Assembly: GCA_023055355.1 (NCBI GenBank)
Contig: JALJCS010000024.1
Coordinates: forward strand, 7,393,501 to 7,457,500
Direction: 5' to 3'
Origin: Agelaius tricolor
Taxonomy: Eukaryota; Chordata; Aves; Passeriformes; Icteridae
Length of the DNA stretch: 64,000 nucleotides
In this document: positions 36,501-51,500 of the stretch, in pieces
How positions within the stretch are numbered: the first letter of the stretch is position 1
Layout: each line of letters begins with the position of its first letter
The notes under the pieces: generated by a model
What the model was told of the DNA's origin: nothing
What the model saw: only the letters and a program-made list of their open reading frames with translations
Databases searched by the model: none
Program-made: the position numbers and the translations under genes

Positions 36501-39500
36501 AGATTTTGGCTATAAACGGGAAGGTGTTGACTCAGGCCCTGCAGGAGCCTTATCCTGTGCTTGAGTTCTGGAGGGGCAAGGCCCCTGTGCCAGGGTGAGC
36601 TGAGGTCTGTGTAGGAAGGACATGATCTTATCTTCCTTGGAAACAAGAAGATAACTTTTGATGTGTTGGCCACAGACTGAAAACAGTGCAGAGGAAGCTT
36701 TTTGGCCAGCTGGATTACAGGATGGGGAGTTTGTGACAGCCCTGGGAAGGAGAAGTCCCTGTGGGCTGAGCTGGGAGATGTCAGGCAGCAGGTTCTGAAT
36801 TTTCCTGGAGCTGGTAGTGGTTGGTCTGGTGTTGTCAGACCAAGTCTGTCAAGCCATGTTTCATGGTCAGGACAACACCTAAAAAAGTCTCAGGCAACCT
36901 CCAAGTCTCAAACACAGCGACAACACCAGGTGTGATGGCAAAGCTCTTTGCTTACACCTGCCTGCCTTGGGCCTGGGGCTTTGCTTGTTCTCCAAACATC
37001 CCATTGTTAGGGCTCCCTATGCTCCTGGTGGGAAAAACAGCCTACTTTCCATTGATCCTGCTTGCCAGTTAGGCCTCATCTTTTGTTTGCCCATTCCCAT
37101 GCTGATTACCATCTATGGATTTAAAATGTTATTTAAATCAATCCCTTGTAGTGGACTTTTCTGATATAATTAGTTCAGTATCTCTGTCCTTATGTTTTGA
37201 CTTTCATATTAGCAATTTTATATGACAAGCTGATGTAAAGATATTTGCTATCCCATAAATTTTGACTGTGGGTGCATTTGCAAATAGCATAAAGATATAA
37301 GGCCACTGGGTTGGTTTGGCTGCTGGAGGTAACATTCCAGAAGACTGAAAAGTCATCATTTCATTTTTGGTAAGCTCCAATCAGACAAAACATATTTAAA
37401 AGAGAAGGAGGGAGACAAGAGAAATAGCTTTGAGGATGAGCTGAGATTCTCACAGAGAGTGAGATCTGTGGTGGAAAATATAAAAGGATTATGTCACTGT
37501 GCAAGGAGCTTGGGACTGAGGAGGCAGCTTGGCATCACAAGGGGAGACCAATCTCACTGTAGTCACTGCAAGGCAATAGGGAAGGACTGGCTGGGGAGAG
37601 CATCGAGTGGGAGGACCAGTGGTTTGTGGAGAGCTGGTAGGAGAAGCCTCTGTCAGGGTCTCTGACAACAAAAAATCCTTTTAAGATGGAAAATTTTGAG
37701 ATTCCTCTTTGATTAGAACTTGGCTGCTGCTGGACAGTGACACAAGCACTGCTGAGGACACTTTGAACTCATTTCTCATCTTCATTCTTGTGCATACTAG
37801 ACCACCCTTTAAAGAAAGCACAATCCACTTCCCACAGAAGGATCTTTGAGGAATTTCCATCAACTCCCAGCAGTTGCATCAGCCTTAATTCCTGTGAGAG
37901 AAGAGCCTCTTTAAGCATGTGCCATGTTAATCTGCACCAGACTACCAAGCACCTCTTTTAGTGCACATTTATAATTGAGGTCACCCAACTTAATATACAT
38001 GGCCTATTCAGATGCTCCATAGGAATTATGCATTTTAAATACCACATAGCATCCAATTAAAAAGGAAAATAGGGCAGTTAAAATGTAGACATGTGCTACA
38101 ATAAAATTTCTGTCTAGCTTGTGACATCCTGGGGTGAAAAATTTGATCACACAACTGCTCAAGGAATTATAAAACCAGGCATAATGGAAATAGATCATCA
38201 GGCACATTAAATAAACTCCAGTGCCTTCTAATGTCATGTGGCTGATATCTATTATTCTGCATTATAACTGGCTAGGGAGGATGTTTTGGTGGATGGTGCA
38301 CTGGGACAGGGCATGGACCGCCAAGTTCAGCCATGTGCTCCCTGTGTGTCCTCAGAAAAGCCTCCAAATCTGCTCCTGCAGAAGAGGAATAGCAGCTCTG
38401 TGCTGCTTGGGGTGCTCTGAGCCTGAGATAGCAGACTGAGATAAGAGACCACCAGAGAGGGGGTGCAGGACTCTGTCCCCTGCTCTCAAAAAAGGAGAGG
38501 TCTTATCTGTGCCTTTGGAAATCACCACCATGTCAGTTATTTCCTCATTTCATCTTGCAAGTTCCAAAATAAGAATGCTTTAAAGGAACTGAGTCTGAAA
38601 AGGGTGAAATATGCTTGTCACTGAAAGTCAGGGAAAAGTCCTTTTGTGGACAGTCTCCTGCCTCCACAGATTATTACAGTAACTGTCAGGCATCAAAAAT
38701 GGTCTGGGTCCTGTTTTGCTTGTTTTGTAATAAGTAAAGAAGACATTATTTGTTTGCTTTGGTTTTGTTTTTTATTTCTGTCTTTCATTTTCTAACCCCA
38801 GAAAAAGGAAGAATGTTGGGTTTTTCTGAAGGATTTATTGAAAATCCCAGGTCCTGCATTTACATCTTATTCTTAATATGTTTTAATGTGAGACAAGTGG
38901 AGCAGAGCAACTTTAACAAAAGGAAGCATATTTTTTCCTCTGCTCTTACAACAATTTGAATGAAACTGATGCTAATTAGAAAAAAAACCAAGCATGAATT
39001 TCCCTGTCACCAGAGTGTGAAGGCCCTGTAGTTTCAGTGCAGACATCCAGGGTGTTTAAATGTGAACTAAGGCTATTTGAAGATGCACTAAGCTGCACCT
39101 TTGATTCTTTTCAGGTGTTCCACAACACATAACTTTGACCGGGACAGGAAGTGGGGACACTGTGATTTGCTGCCCAGAGACCACTCAGGTAAGGCCCTGG
39201 CTGAGCTGCTCCAGGTACCTGATTCCTACTTTGCCACCTGCAGGAAGGAGGGGCAGTGCCTTCAGTGCAACTTTTATTTGAGTATTTATTTTGAAGCAAG
39301 CCTTCACATCAGCTGTTTCCATAATCTCTTTGTGACGCTGCACAGCCATAGCATTAGACTGTGAATGTCACACAGCCTTTAATTCACTCTCTGCTGACTA
39401 ACTCAAAGCCATGGAGGGAAATTATAGTAATGCCAGCATGGAAATCTAAACTCCTTCTGGAGCCAAACACAAAGGTGATCATCTTCTCCTCCCTCATGGC

Positions 39501-42500
39501 TTGGATGAGCCTTTTAGCTTTCCCTAAATTACACAGCTGCATTTTCTGTCTGTTTGACCAGTTAGTTTCTTTAGAAGGCACAGAAACATTTGACACCCTG
39601 TACAACACACAGCCATCACTTCCAGCTTTCCTAACTTGAGATCTCATGGGAAAGAACAGTTCTCAAACCCAGACTTCCTTGGGCTTTGGGCTGTGTCAGA
39701 GAAGACAAGAGGCCAGACATGTTCATTGCAGGAGTCCTGAGGGATAATGAAAGGATTACTTGGCTGAACAGCTCTGTGGCTTCCTGTGGTCACCACACTC
39801 CAGTGTTACAATTACCTCATTGCGAGAGTCTGTCTAAAAGGGGAAGTCAAGGTCTGTGGCAAAGAAGTCACCTTTACATATAAAAGTCACTTAAATTGAC
39901 ACATGGGGTGAAAGTTCACCTGGGAATATGCATCCCTGTCCTCAGCTCTCTCCCAGTGACTGGCTTTTGCTTATCTCTGTATCCCTGGCTCCATGAGGGG
40001 GGTGCTGGGGAAAGCCATTTTATAAAGAATGTATATGTATGTGTGTGTATATACATATATGTATGTGTGTGTGTATATATATATATAAATTCTAATTTCA
40101 TACAGACAAGCTTGAAAAATCAGGTGTTGAACTAGTAAAACTTGATGCCCCTGAGGCTTTTTTTGGATCTGTGTCTAGTTCTGTTCATGTTCCTCTTTTT
40201 GCTGTCTCACTATTTTCAAATGAGACACATTTAGTCTGCAGGATATGACCAATAGCCTTAGATATTCACTTCCCACTTTCAAATGAAGGGCTTTTTCCAC
40301 CAAGCCCTTTCAGGAAGTTCTCCACAGTGTCAGGAGTCTCATTGCCAAGCTGATTGCAATCTACCAGAGCACTTGAAAAGCCAAATTAGCTGAATCACGC
40401 TGACAGTCTAGAATTAAGCAGTGCACAGCATCACCTTTTTAAATGTAGCTACGTTAAATTATTTTCCAGCCTGGCTTTAAAACAGATTAACAGTAGATCA
40501 GAGGCCAGTGACCTAGCCCCAAACTAAGCAGCAATGTATACAACTTTGTAATGCAAGTGTGCCAGACATGAACATAGACTTTATGGGCAGTTCATGCTTA
40601 CAAGAGTCAGGGCTGCACTTAGTTATTCATCAGTGGCTTTCCAGAGCTTAAAATACAAATTAAAAAAAACCAAAACAAACAAACTTATATGTGTGAGAAA
40701 GGAAAGAGAAAAAAGGATGGGGTAGCTGGAAGAGATCACCACTGGCTGTTGCAAAATAAAAATAACCCCTTTATTTCTGGAAGCATTTAGAATTTGAAAA
40801 AAATACATGAAAATTTTTTGGCTGTTATTTTATTTATAAACATAAGTCTACTTAGGTTTTTTTTTTTTTTTTTAGGAACAGTTTTTTGATTTGGGAAATG
40901 TTTAACAGATCATTAACCATAGCTTAAAGTGATCAGGTTTATGATGAGGTTGAAAGGAAAAGCAACATAATGGATGAAGGGAATTTGAAGCAAAAGAAGG
41001 AAAGTTTGCCTGCTGTGGAAGAAATAAGCAGTCAAACTGAACACTGCTGACCTCTAAAATGTGTAAAATAATACTTTTTAAAAAAATCCACTAAAATATT
41101 AAATCTTTTGGTGTTTTTTCTTGAATAACAAGAAAACATTGAATTTCAGGGAGAGAGTATCCTTTGGCCATAAGAGGTTGGTGAGCAGTGTATCCATTGG
41201 CATGGAGAAGGAGCTTCTTTAGAGCGAAGGCTGAAGCACAAACTCTCTCCAGGCCAAGAATACCACATGTATGTGATAAGTCAGCTTCAAAATGTTGGAG
41301 GTGCTTACAAATCAGTGTTATCAGTGTTAAGCAAGCACTTTTTTGATTCAGAAAAATACATCTGCCAAATTCAAGGGGGAGTTTTAATCAGGAAGCCTTT
41401 AGCTCTAGGATGAAGTGAAGCCTGGGTGGGAAGTTTCTGCTGGAGGGAGTTGTTAGTACTGCACACACGTGGGCTGTGCACGTGTAGCTCGCATATATGT
41501 ACAAATGTCCATAAATGTGAAATGCCCCTATAGATGGGACTTCCAGATTTTGGGCAGTCTGGTAGGACTGCTTCTCTGAATGTCTGGAAATCTTGGACAA
41601 ATGGCCAAACCCCCAGGGAGACCCAAACATGGGGGAGAAAATTGCCAGGCAGTATTTTTAAGATCCCTCTGGACTGATATGGAAAGAAATAGAAGAGTGA
41701 TTTGGGGTGGCAAGAGGAAGAGACATCATCCCAGGAGGAGCTCTGAGGAAGGTGGGTGACAGAAACAAAGTTTTTGTTGGGAAATATGGACAGAAAGGTG
41801 AGACAAGGCTGCTGCTCAATCAGCAGAGACTTGGAGAGGTGAAGCTGCAGTCAAGATGAGAGCTAGCAAGCATGGAGTGTTTCATCCATGAGGATGCTTT
41901 AGACAGTGCTGAGAAAGTGTGGACTTGGCACTCCCCAGTTAAAGGACAGTTAATAGTGGGCAGGATTCCCCACTGGGAACTGAGATGTGTCCATCTGCTT
42001 ATGAGCAGAAGTTGTTCCTGGACTCCAGGAAAGAGGTGGAGCAACACAGAACATGCCTGGAAGGTCAGACTGGAGTGGTGGGCGGGATGTAGTGAGGAAC
42101 AGATTGAGAAAGAAATAAATGAGTGGAAGTGCTTTTTCCAGATTTAACAAGGGTACAAAGAAATTTCTTGAACATTTGTTACAGTAGAAGATGGCTTGGA
42201 GATCAGGTCATGGTTTGGATGTAGTGGGAATAGGAAATACAGGATTTTCCTTTGAGGAAACATTACAGCACTAGAAGTTTCATAACCTTCAACAGCAGGA
42301 AGAGTAGGAATGTCACTGACTTAACTTGCTTTCCCTTGATGTTATCCTGGATTGAAACTCCCAGTGAATACACCCAGACCTGCTATCTGATAGGAATTAC
42401 ATCACTCTCTTCTGAAGTAAATATTTTGATCCCTGCAGGGGAAGCTCAGATTTACCCTGCTGTAGCAAACTTCAGGATGCAGCCTTTGTGCTCCACCTCA

Positions 42501-45500
42501 GCCCTGCTCATGTGTGCCTCTGCATGTTGCATCTCATACTCAGGACACACTGTCTAGCTGAAGGAGCACCTGGACTGAGTCACCCTGGAGATGGTCTAGC
42601 AGAGTTTGACTAGCATTGAAAAGGAAGATTTGAATGCAGACAAGCTGTTGGGCCAACTCTGGAGCAGGTGTAAACATGCTGTTGGTTAACTTCAGGGGAG
42701 ATACATCCCTTGGCACTGCCTGAAATCAGAAACACTCCCTGACCAGCAAGACCCTTACTACTTTTACATTGCACATTGCCAAGCAAAACTTCTATTGCAT
42801 GAGTTGTCCTGGCACCTAACTCCTCTCCCACCACATTTTCCCATCATTCAGAAAACTCCCCAGTAAATGGAGATATGCTAGACTGGTTCAGTTTTCATCT
42901 TTCTTGGTGTGATTTCCTTGGATGTTTAAATGGGGATACAAGCATCATCATGTCACCCCAGGACAATGTGCTTTGTGGTTTGCTTTATAATTTTTCCCTT
43001 GGTTCCAGCTGTCCATTCGTTTTAGACATAATCCAAAATCCCATGGCAGATCCTTCTGTCCAGGGCTGTCCTCTGTGCAGTTTGAAAGTGATGCATGATC
43101 CCGGCAGTGGCAGAGGCTGGGCAGTGCTGCAGCCTTCCTCCCTGCGGCCTTCCTCCCTGCGGCCTTCCTCCCTGCGGCCTTCCTCCCTGCGGCCTTCCTC
43201 CCTGCGGCCTTCCTCCCTGCCCAGTGTAAAGGCACAGCTCCATCTTGTGGGCACCTGGCCCGTCTTCTTCCTCACCACAGAGCCAGCTCTGGGGACTCCA
43301 GGTGTGCCTGGACCTGTCCCCTTCAGACAACTTAGTCTTGGGGCATGAAGGTTCAGCTCAGAACCACGTGGTTCAGATCTACTACATGGGTTTTAAAAGC
43401 TGGATAAATATGTTTCTATATTCCACAAACCCGCTGTCAATTGGTTGGACAAACTTAGTTTTACGTTAGTAGATGGTATTAAACCCACTGAGCACGGAAC
43501 CAAAATGGTTCATGAAGCCAAAAGGAGAAAGCATGACTTATACCATACTTATTAACAACAATTTCTTAGTGGCTCCTCCAGATCCCTGTGCAGACAACCC
43601 CTGCCAAAATGGAGGGACCTGTTCTCTCACTCACAGCCACAGGATGTACCACTGTACCTGTCCTGAGGAATTCACAGGCGAGGACTGTCAGCTGAGTAAG
43701 TATCTCCTACCACCAGAGTTACAACATGAAATATGAATAGTAAGTAGAGCTCATTAATGTTTGCTTAATGAAAAGGTAGTGCTGTTGTGATGGGAGAGAC
43801 CACTGCAGCATGAATGTTTGTGTAGGTGGATTTCTAAATGGTTATGACAGACAATCCATTCCTGACAGGACAACTGAAAATAGCTTGACTGTGCAATTAT
43901 AAATCCAAGTATGCTCTGAGCATGGGAAACACAAAAAGCCTCTTCCCCTTCCTTTGCTGTTTTTAAGATTTAAATATCCCTTACATGTTTGGAAATTACT
44001 AATATTTGGTAGGCAATGCACAGAGACATGAAAAAACAGCACAATTTCAGGTGCTGCCTTGTTCCTTATGTATATGCACATGCTGGGGACAGTGATGCTG
44101 TCCTGTTCATAGGGCTTTAGGAGAAAGCCACCTCTGTCTTGAGGTTCCTGGAGCTGCTGCCGTACTGGCTCAGTGCCTCCACACTCTGGAGGCTGGCTAG
44201 CTTGAGAAGAACTGTCAACAAACATGGATCTGCTCAACAGGAAAAAAGGGATGAGCAGGGAATGATAATAGAGATTGTGATGCCATTTCTTGCATGAAAT
44301 AACATCTGAAAGCTTGTGTTGTTTGTAAAACTTCATTTCAGAGAAATGTTTTGACACCAGCCTCTACGAATTCTTTGATGTGGGTGTGAGCTGGTCAAGA
44401 GTCCAACAAGGAGCAGTGGAGCAGTGCACGTGTGTGCATGGCCAGATGGAGTGTGGCCGTGTGGAACACAAAAGTAAGGCACTGTTTTGTACCACAGCTG
44501 TAACTCTGCATGGAGTGATGATAAAGGACAGTGAGGGTATCAAAGCCTGAGAGGTGTTACACACCCCAATGCTGCCCTTGCAGCTCATGTACCCTCTCTA
44601 AAAGACAATATTTTAGATTTAGATTTCCTTTCCAAGAGTTATAGATATGAGCAGTTATACTGACCCAGGAAATCCCTTCAATGTGTCCATCCTTATTTGA
44701 AGAAGCAACTATTTTAGGAGGAATTTTAGGGACACACAGTGTTTTCTTAGAGAGGGATGAAACCCCGATCTGCAGCATGTAAGAATATACAACAGATTAT
44801 ATAGGAGAAGTGGTAGAATTCTTTCTCCAAAACTATAACCTGCCTGAGAGGCACACCCTGCACACCAACAATCACTTCATATTGCTGCTTTGCCTCTGTG
44901 TTTCTTCCCAAGTCCATCCCACTCTTGAATTACCAGCATGTAAATTTTACCTGCCTCCAAGATCCCATAAGGCCTGCATTGGCTCCAGAGTCCCCATGAT
45001 TTTTGGCCCATTCCTGGCAGGGGTAATGCTTACATTATGAAGCCTCCTCCTTTTTTAAGGGGGTGCCAGGAGCCCAACACCCTTGCCAGCCAGCACAGGA
45101 AATACACTTTGGGTTGTCACCCATCTGAAGAAGCTCCTTTCATTTGGAGGAGAGATGTTGGGAAGCAAACCATGTGCTTCACCTACACATGTGCTCTGGT
45201 ATGGCTATTCTGCTACTCAGTCTGGCTAACTTCTACCCTGCCCAGATTCACAAGTAAGTCACACTATAAATTAGTTTCATAAAAGCCCTTTGAAATACAT
45301 AGGTGTTTTTATTCCCACCTTATGTAATTGGAAACTAAAGTATGGAGAGTCAGTGCTTTCTAGGGCGTTGAGAGTCCATGTGAGAGTTGGGAAATTTGAT
45401 AGGACTTAATACTTCCCAATCACAGATCTTAAATATTTAACTGAGCTCCCTACTAGATATGTTATTATAAATTCTAATAGAACTCAGTGGCAGGTCTGGA

Positions 45501-48500
45501 ATTGGCAGAACCCTGTATAGAGGAAGAAATGTTAATACCATCTCCACTAGTAATAGTAATCACCACCCCCATTTTACCTATTGTTCACTGATAATATCTT
45601 TCAATAGCTGACATTATCCAATAGCAGTGAAAACAATAGACAGTCCTTAGTGGGCAGAAATCAGTCGAGTTTCCTTCTCTTTAATTTATCACAAGTGTAG
45701 GTCTGACATAAACAAAGAAGAAAAACTTCCCCCAAATGCATATGCACAGAGGAGATGCACTAGAGCAAGTTAAAATGGACTGATTCTCTTGAATAATTTG
45801 TACCCTTGGTTTGATCATTGGTTGTGTTTCCTTGTAGGTTGTGCTCATAATCCTTGCATGAATGGTGGAGAGTGCAAGATGGTTGCCTCCACTGGGAAAA
45901 TAGTATGTGATTGCAAAGAAAATTATGCAGGAAAGTATTGCAATATTGGTAAGTATAACAACCTACAGGCAGACAGAATTAGGAGTTTCATCTGGGTGTA
46001 AGGCTTCTGGGTTTGGCTCTGTTGTATTCTGCATTCGAGGACATTTCTTGTAACACCTGAAGAGTCACACAGAACAAGGGTTTAATGTATTTCTCCAGTG
46101 TAAAATATAACACATACTTCACCACTGAGACTCTGCTTCTAAAAATATTTTTTTCACGCCCTTTACTTTATAGAAAATCAAACAGAAATTTTAATCCAAT
46201 TACACATGCCTGTAAAATAAGTGCATGCTTCCCTTTTGCAGTATCAGTCACAGGGTTGTACTCTAGATCTACTGCCTCCCTACACATCCACACATCCCCT
46301 ATAAAGCAGAGAATAACATCTGACAAAATCTAGCAGCCGTTCTTTGGTAGCACTCAATGACTGTGGGACAGAGAAAATGCTCACCCTTTGGGTTACCATG
46401 CACTTTAAGCACATTTAGCCCAGCACAGGTTATACAAAACCCCTTCCTTTCTCTGATGGGTCAGGGCTCAGAAATCTGCTTATTGCTATCTATGTGTAAG
46501 TCCTGTTTTATATTTTAGATGCTACATAGTTTTGATACAACTTTCCTCCAGAAGACTTAACACTTACCCCAGAAGGGGTTAAATCTTGCTTGCATGCTAT
46601 ATCTGCAAATCATGCCAATGGCTACTTTTTAAATAAATGCATGTTTTAGGCATAAATCTTAATAGACCTTCAGTCACACCATCCTGTGACCCCATCAATT
46701 CACTGGCTGTGTCTTTCTGGGTGCATAAATCCCATGGCTCATCAAAACTGAGGACATGACTCCCAGTAGCTCTGGTGGGCACTTTCTTAATCCAAATGGG
46801 TGGTGGGGTAAAAAAAACCTGTTAAGGAACACTGCAATTTATATCTAGTGTTCTTTTTGTTACTTTGATAGTTAACAAATGGTGTAGGCAACTATTCTAG
46901 CTGGGGAAAAAAAAATCCATTTGGGAGACCAGCAGTACAGCTGGAATAGCAAATAGCAGGAGTGAGTGGGTAAATTGGACAGTGTATGAGTTGGCCCTGA
47001 ACTCACCAGGTACCTGATAAATCATGAGAAATCTTTTAAGTCCTTCACAAGGAGCACTATTTTAGCTCAGTTGTTCTGTCCTTTAGTTACCCTGGGGAGG
47101 TTGTCCCAGGCTTTGGGAATGCTGCTGCAAGGATCTGGGTGAGGGGCTGCACAGCACATGTGTGACCTGGAGCTCAGGCCAGGGCTGCACTCTGCTCATT
47201 TTCACATTAAACTGCTTTTCCAATTCCTGTTTTATTATCAGCTTCCCCTGCCCCAAGCAGCAATGGTGCACAGAGACCTGCACCCAGCAGGGCCTGATCA
47301 TAAATACCAGGAAGGCAGTGTTACAGATGTCATACAGGTTTCTGACTAGATTAGGACACGAAATAAGCAGGTGCTCTTTGATTACTTGAAAATAATAAAG
47401 CAAACATTTGGTTTGCTAAACAAGTGGCTTTGGATGCTTACAATCCATCTGTGTTCAGATGCCTAACACCCCTACACAGAATGGGAACTGAAGGCTTGTG
47501 TTTGTGTGTCAGGGCCTTGCAAAAAGTCTTAAAAAAGAAAAAAACTCTTTTTCAAGATGCAGTTATTCTAAATGAATGCAAATAAATGAGTCTTCAGGTC
47601 TATAGACTGGTACTATCACCACAGTAGGGCAATGGCATTCTGGTGAAAGTGCTACAGCCTTGTGTTCTCTGAGCACTCAGAAATGATTTTTAAATATTTG
47701 TTGGATTAATTTTTTCTTTGACCCTTCAATTTGATGCAGTGAACAGAAATGGCTTTTTCTCTTTGTTTCTGTTTTACTGTCTTGTATAGTTTCCCCTGTC
47801 TAACAGGATGTACTTGTGAGGTTACCCTTTAGTTGGAATAGCTGGTGGCTATAAAGCTTGATTCAGAGAAAGTGTTACACTATTTCCTCTCCAAAGTGTA
47901 CTTTATTCTGAATTATCAGTTAAAGAGGCAACCTTAAAGCCAAGGTGTGATGCAAAAATGTGTTCTTAGATTTTTTCTTAAAGCAGAAATCAATCAATTC
48001 AATAAACAGAAAGTCTCCCAGACTGTTATAGAGCTGTAATGAGTTTGAGGGATCCTCTGCCCTTGACTTACACAAAGAATTACCAGCCTTCATCTGTGTC
48101 TAATGGAAAACCAGCAAATTTGTCTTAACATTAATAAATGAGGTACCATCCTTCATCCATCAGATCACAAGCTTTAGTACTGCTGTGCCTCAAGCATTGG
48201 TACAATAGACTGAGCAGCAAAACCAGCAGGTTTTGAAAGTACTGAAAACAGTTCTCTTGCTTGAGGATTTATTTAGCAGATGCTTGGACCATCATATCTG
48301 TCAGACCTTTACCTGTTTTCCATGAATTTGTCTAACTTCTTTAGTATTCCTTTATGCTTTTCCCTTTCACAGCATTCCATGTCAAGAAGTCCCAGAATAT
48401 AAATAGATGTGATGAAAAGAACTATTTTCAATTGTTAACAAAAAACCCACTGCATGGTAATTTTATTCTTCCCCTTTGAACAGTGAGTAACAGAATAATC

Positions 48501-51500
48501 ATAACTTTTGTGATTTTGAATGTACCTATTTATCTGTCCATTACTTTTTGGACTACAAAAGTAGTGTCCCTGCCAGTTCTCAAAACTCATCTTTGATCTT
48601 AAAATTCTCTTGCAAACAATCATCATATATGTATGTGTGTGTATATATGTGTATGTGTATATATTTCTAGGCTATTATCATAAATGACCATATAGCTACT
48701 GGAAAATCATGAGCTGACTTAAAAAAAAGATGATAAAAGTAACAGAGGAGATATCCATCACAAAGGAGATTGATATACAAAAGACAGTTTTTAATATAGA
48801 TTTCTATTCTTTGTGGTAATACGTTATTTTCTTCTTAAAGAAGAAACTTGCAGTACTAAAGAAAGAACTGCCATTTAAAAAAGTGTTCTGAGACAGTTTA
48901 TACGCATAGGATTTCAGGGAAGTTTAATTAGTTTAATTTTGAAGGAAATTAGATGCATTACCAACAAATCTCTCTCCAAAGAGATGCTGCTTAAAATTGT
49001 TCAAGGACTCATGTTTAATTAAGTTCAATTCATAATAACTGTCTTTAAATATGCACCTATTTTCAGAAATAAGGCTTTTGTGCTAAAAAAGTGGCTGCAT
49101 TCTCTTTGGAAACAGCTCTTGCTGGGACAGCTCTGAATCCAGGCTCTAGGTGAAGATTCAGAATCAATTGTCCAATCATGAGTAGCAGTGGTTGTCTCAT
49201 TGAACACAGAAATTTATCAAAATGGCCCAAATCCAACCCTTCAGCAGTGGTAAATGTGGGCAAGAAGTGAAACCTGAGAGAGATGTCAGTGGAATATTTT
49301 ATCTCAAGCTCAGGTTGGCATTGGGAATGAAGAACAAATTTACTTGGTAGATAATTAACTTCATAAATATTTAGCTTCACTGGAGGTGATAATTGATGAA
49401 AAACACTTATAAATATGTAATTGTAAAATTACTTTGACATTTTGTTTCTTTGAAATGATAGGAGCCATGGTGGAGATGTTGGATACAGAGGAGGAGTTAT
49501 CTGGACAGAGGACAGATAATTCATTTTAATATGCATTTATGGAGAAGTTAAAGGGGGTTAAAGGGAAAAGGAAGGAGATGTATAATTTTTTTTTCAGGGG
49601 GTTAGTGCCCTTAGGTTTCTGTGGTTGACACCCCACCATTGCATTCGCAGTTTTTGCTTTAGGTGAATGGAATGTGAATGGAAATGAATAGATATTTTGC
49701 CAGATTTCCATGTAAAAGCACTTAGTTTTTCTTACCACAGCTTTGTTACTGTTGGTTGGATGTCAGTTGTTAGTAAATTTGGGGTACTTATTTGTATTTT
49801 AAATTTATTCTTGATGTATTCTTATTTATGCTTTATTTATATTCTGATATGTTAGTGGGGTATATTTATTCTCTTAGTCACCAAGTCTTTTCCTGAAGCA
49901 TTTGCTCACTGTGGTTGTGGGTTGCACTGGGTTTGAGTACATTGGGAGCACTGCACAGAGGATTAAATGTTTTGAGTTTTCTTTGGATTAAGGCTTAGGT
50001 AGACATAATGGTTTTGACAATATTTTGGTCATGATGAAATATGAAGTTGGTGAAGGTATTTTTGAAAACTCTGCTTTGTAGTGTTGGGGGTATTTACATC
50101 ATTAGGCTATGGATAATGGAATTAGAGGGGTGCCATATCTTTAAAGAAAGCATGGGTTGGAATGCTAATTGTGGAAACCTTCTCGTTATGTAAGGAGATG
50201 TGGTGTATGTCAGAAGTAGGCTGAGGATTTTCAGAAAAGGAAGATGATAGAATAGCTGAATGTATAATGACCTACAGGAAAAAAAACCCCAAAACTTCTT
50301 GGCCACATCTTTAGGGGTTAAACTGGAGGAGTTTGAGGTAATAGAATTAGCAAAAAATTACAGCAAACCCACCTTTTTAGTGGTTCATTTACTGAAATAG
50401 TGTATTGGCAGTTTTCTACTAAAAAAGCCACTCCAGTAAAGGAAATTCAGCTCTGGAGGCTGGCAGGAAAATTTAAAATATTTTTTGCTTTCTGAAGAAG
50501 ACATAAGATAATGAATTTTAACTTTCTGGTTTATATTTACCCTGTACTAGAATGCTTTTAGTGTTTCATTTTTTACTTTCTAGAAATGCAGGGGGAAACA
50601 GGATGAAGTACAGCAACAAGGTTACTTGGCTGACAATGATAAAATGGGCATTTAAGTGGTCAGTCAGTCCCCCCCTGAGCTTGGACAAGTGGGTCTGTAA
50701 GTAAGACTTGAAAAAGGTTTCTAAGTGAGGCTGAGATGATGCTTGTTGCTTGCATTTGTGAAGCACTGGGCTGAGTAGTGAAACTAGGAGGAAAAGAATA
50801 AAGTCATTATATCTCCACAGTTGTGGGAAAATAGAGGGAACAGCAGATAAAAAAGCAATATCATGTATTAATATGGCTTGAAGAGGTGATTATGTTATTT
50901 GCACAGGACAAGTTTTATAAGTCACCATGGAATTTGAATGAGGGGAAGGCATGGGTTAATAATGCAAGGATAATGAAGAGAAAGCCTGGAGCACCACTGC
51001 AGAAATAATAATGGTGGGTTGGATTTTTATCAGGCTTTGAATTATCAAAAGAAAATTCTACAATGCTGGGGTTACATGGATAAAAACTATGCCCAGTAGA
51101 CTGTTGCCTGCAATCATCAGTGGAAGGAGGCACTGGAAGATGAAGAAATGGGTGAGCACGGCATTGTCCACTAAGTGCCCACCTGTGATTCATTGCACTG
51201 AGACAGTGCCACTCCAGGGGATGGTGAACAGGAGACCAGAGGCAGCTGTGGCTTTGCAAAACCATTCCATGTCATTTATGGAGGTGGCAGATGTGAGCAA
51301 TGATAGACAGGCTCTTCTTATCTCCCAGACTTCTTTATAATTTGAGCACCATAATAAAGCTTTTGGCTAATATGGAGAAAAACAAAAATGAAGAAGGAAA
51401 TACAGCTTGCATGGAGGTTATGGATTAGAAATTTATGTTTGACACCTTGGCAAATGTGGCCTAGAGAGGAGAGCTAATGAGCTGTGCTGGTGGCAGCATG

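Larger units (their letters stand above)
39189..43569 (+). other. HGFAC intron 4
   Basis: 4.4 kb, phase 1. Holds a TG/TA microsatellite (40030-40087), a 17-base poly-T (40857-40873) and the 15-bp minisatellite at 43132-43221. No exon supported. Confidence 0.7.

Noticed and set aside
42948..43330. Pentapeptide-repeat ORFs on both strands (SLRPS, EGRRE, QGGRP types)
   Set aside because: They come solely from the 15-bp minisatellite, whose length is a multiple of three. It lies within an HGFAC intron.
43842..44357. 171-codon minus-strand ORF
   Set aside because: It covers intron 5 and the start of the FN1 exon in antisense and has no independent support.
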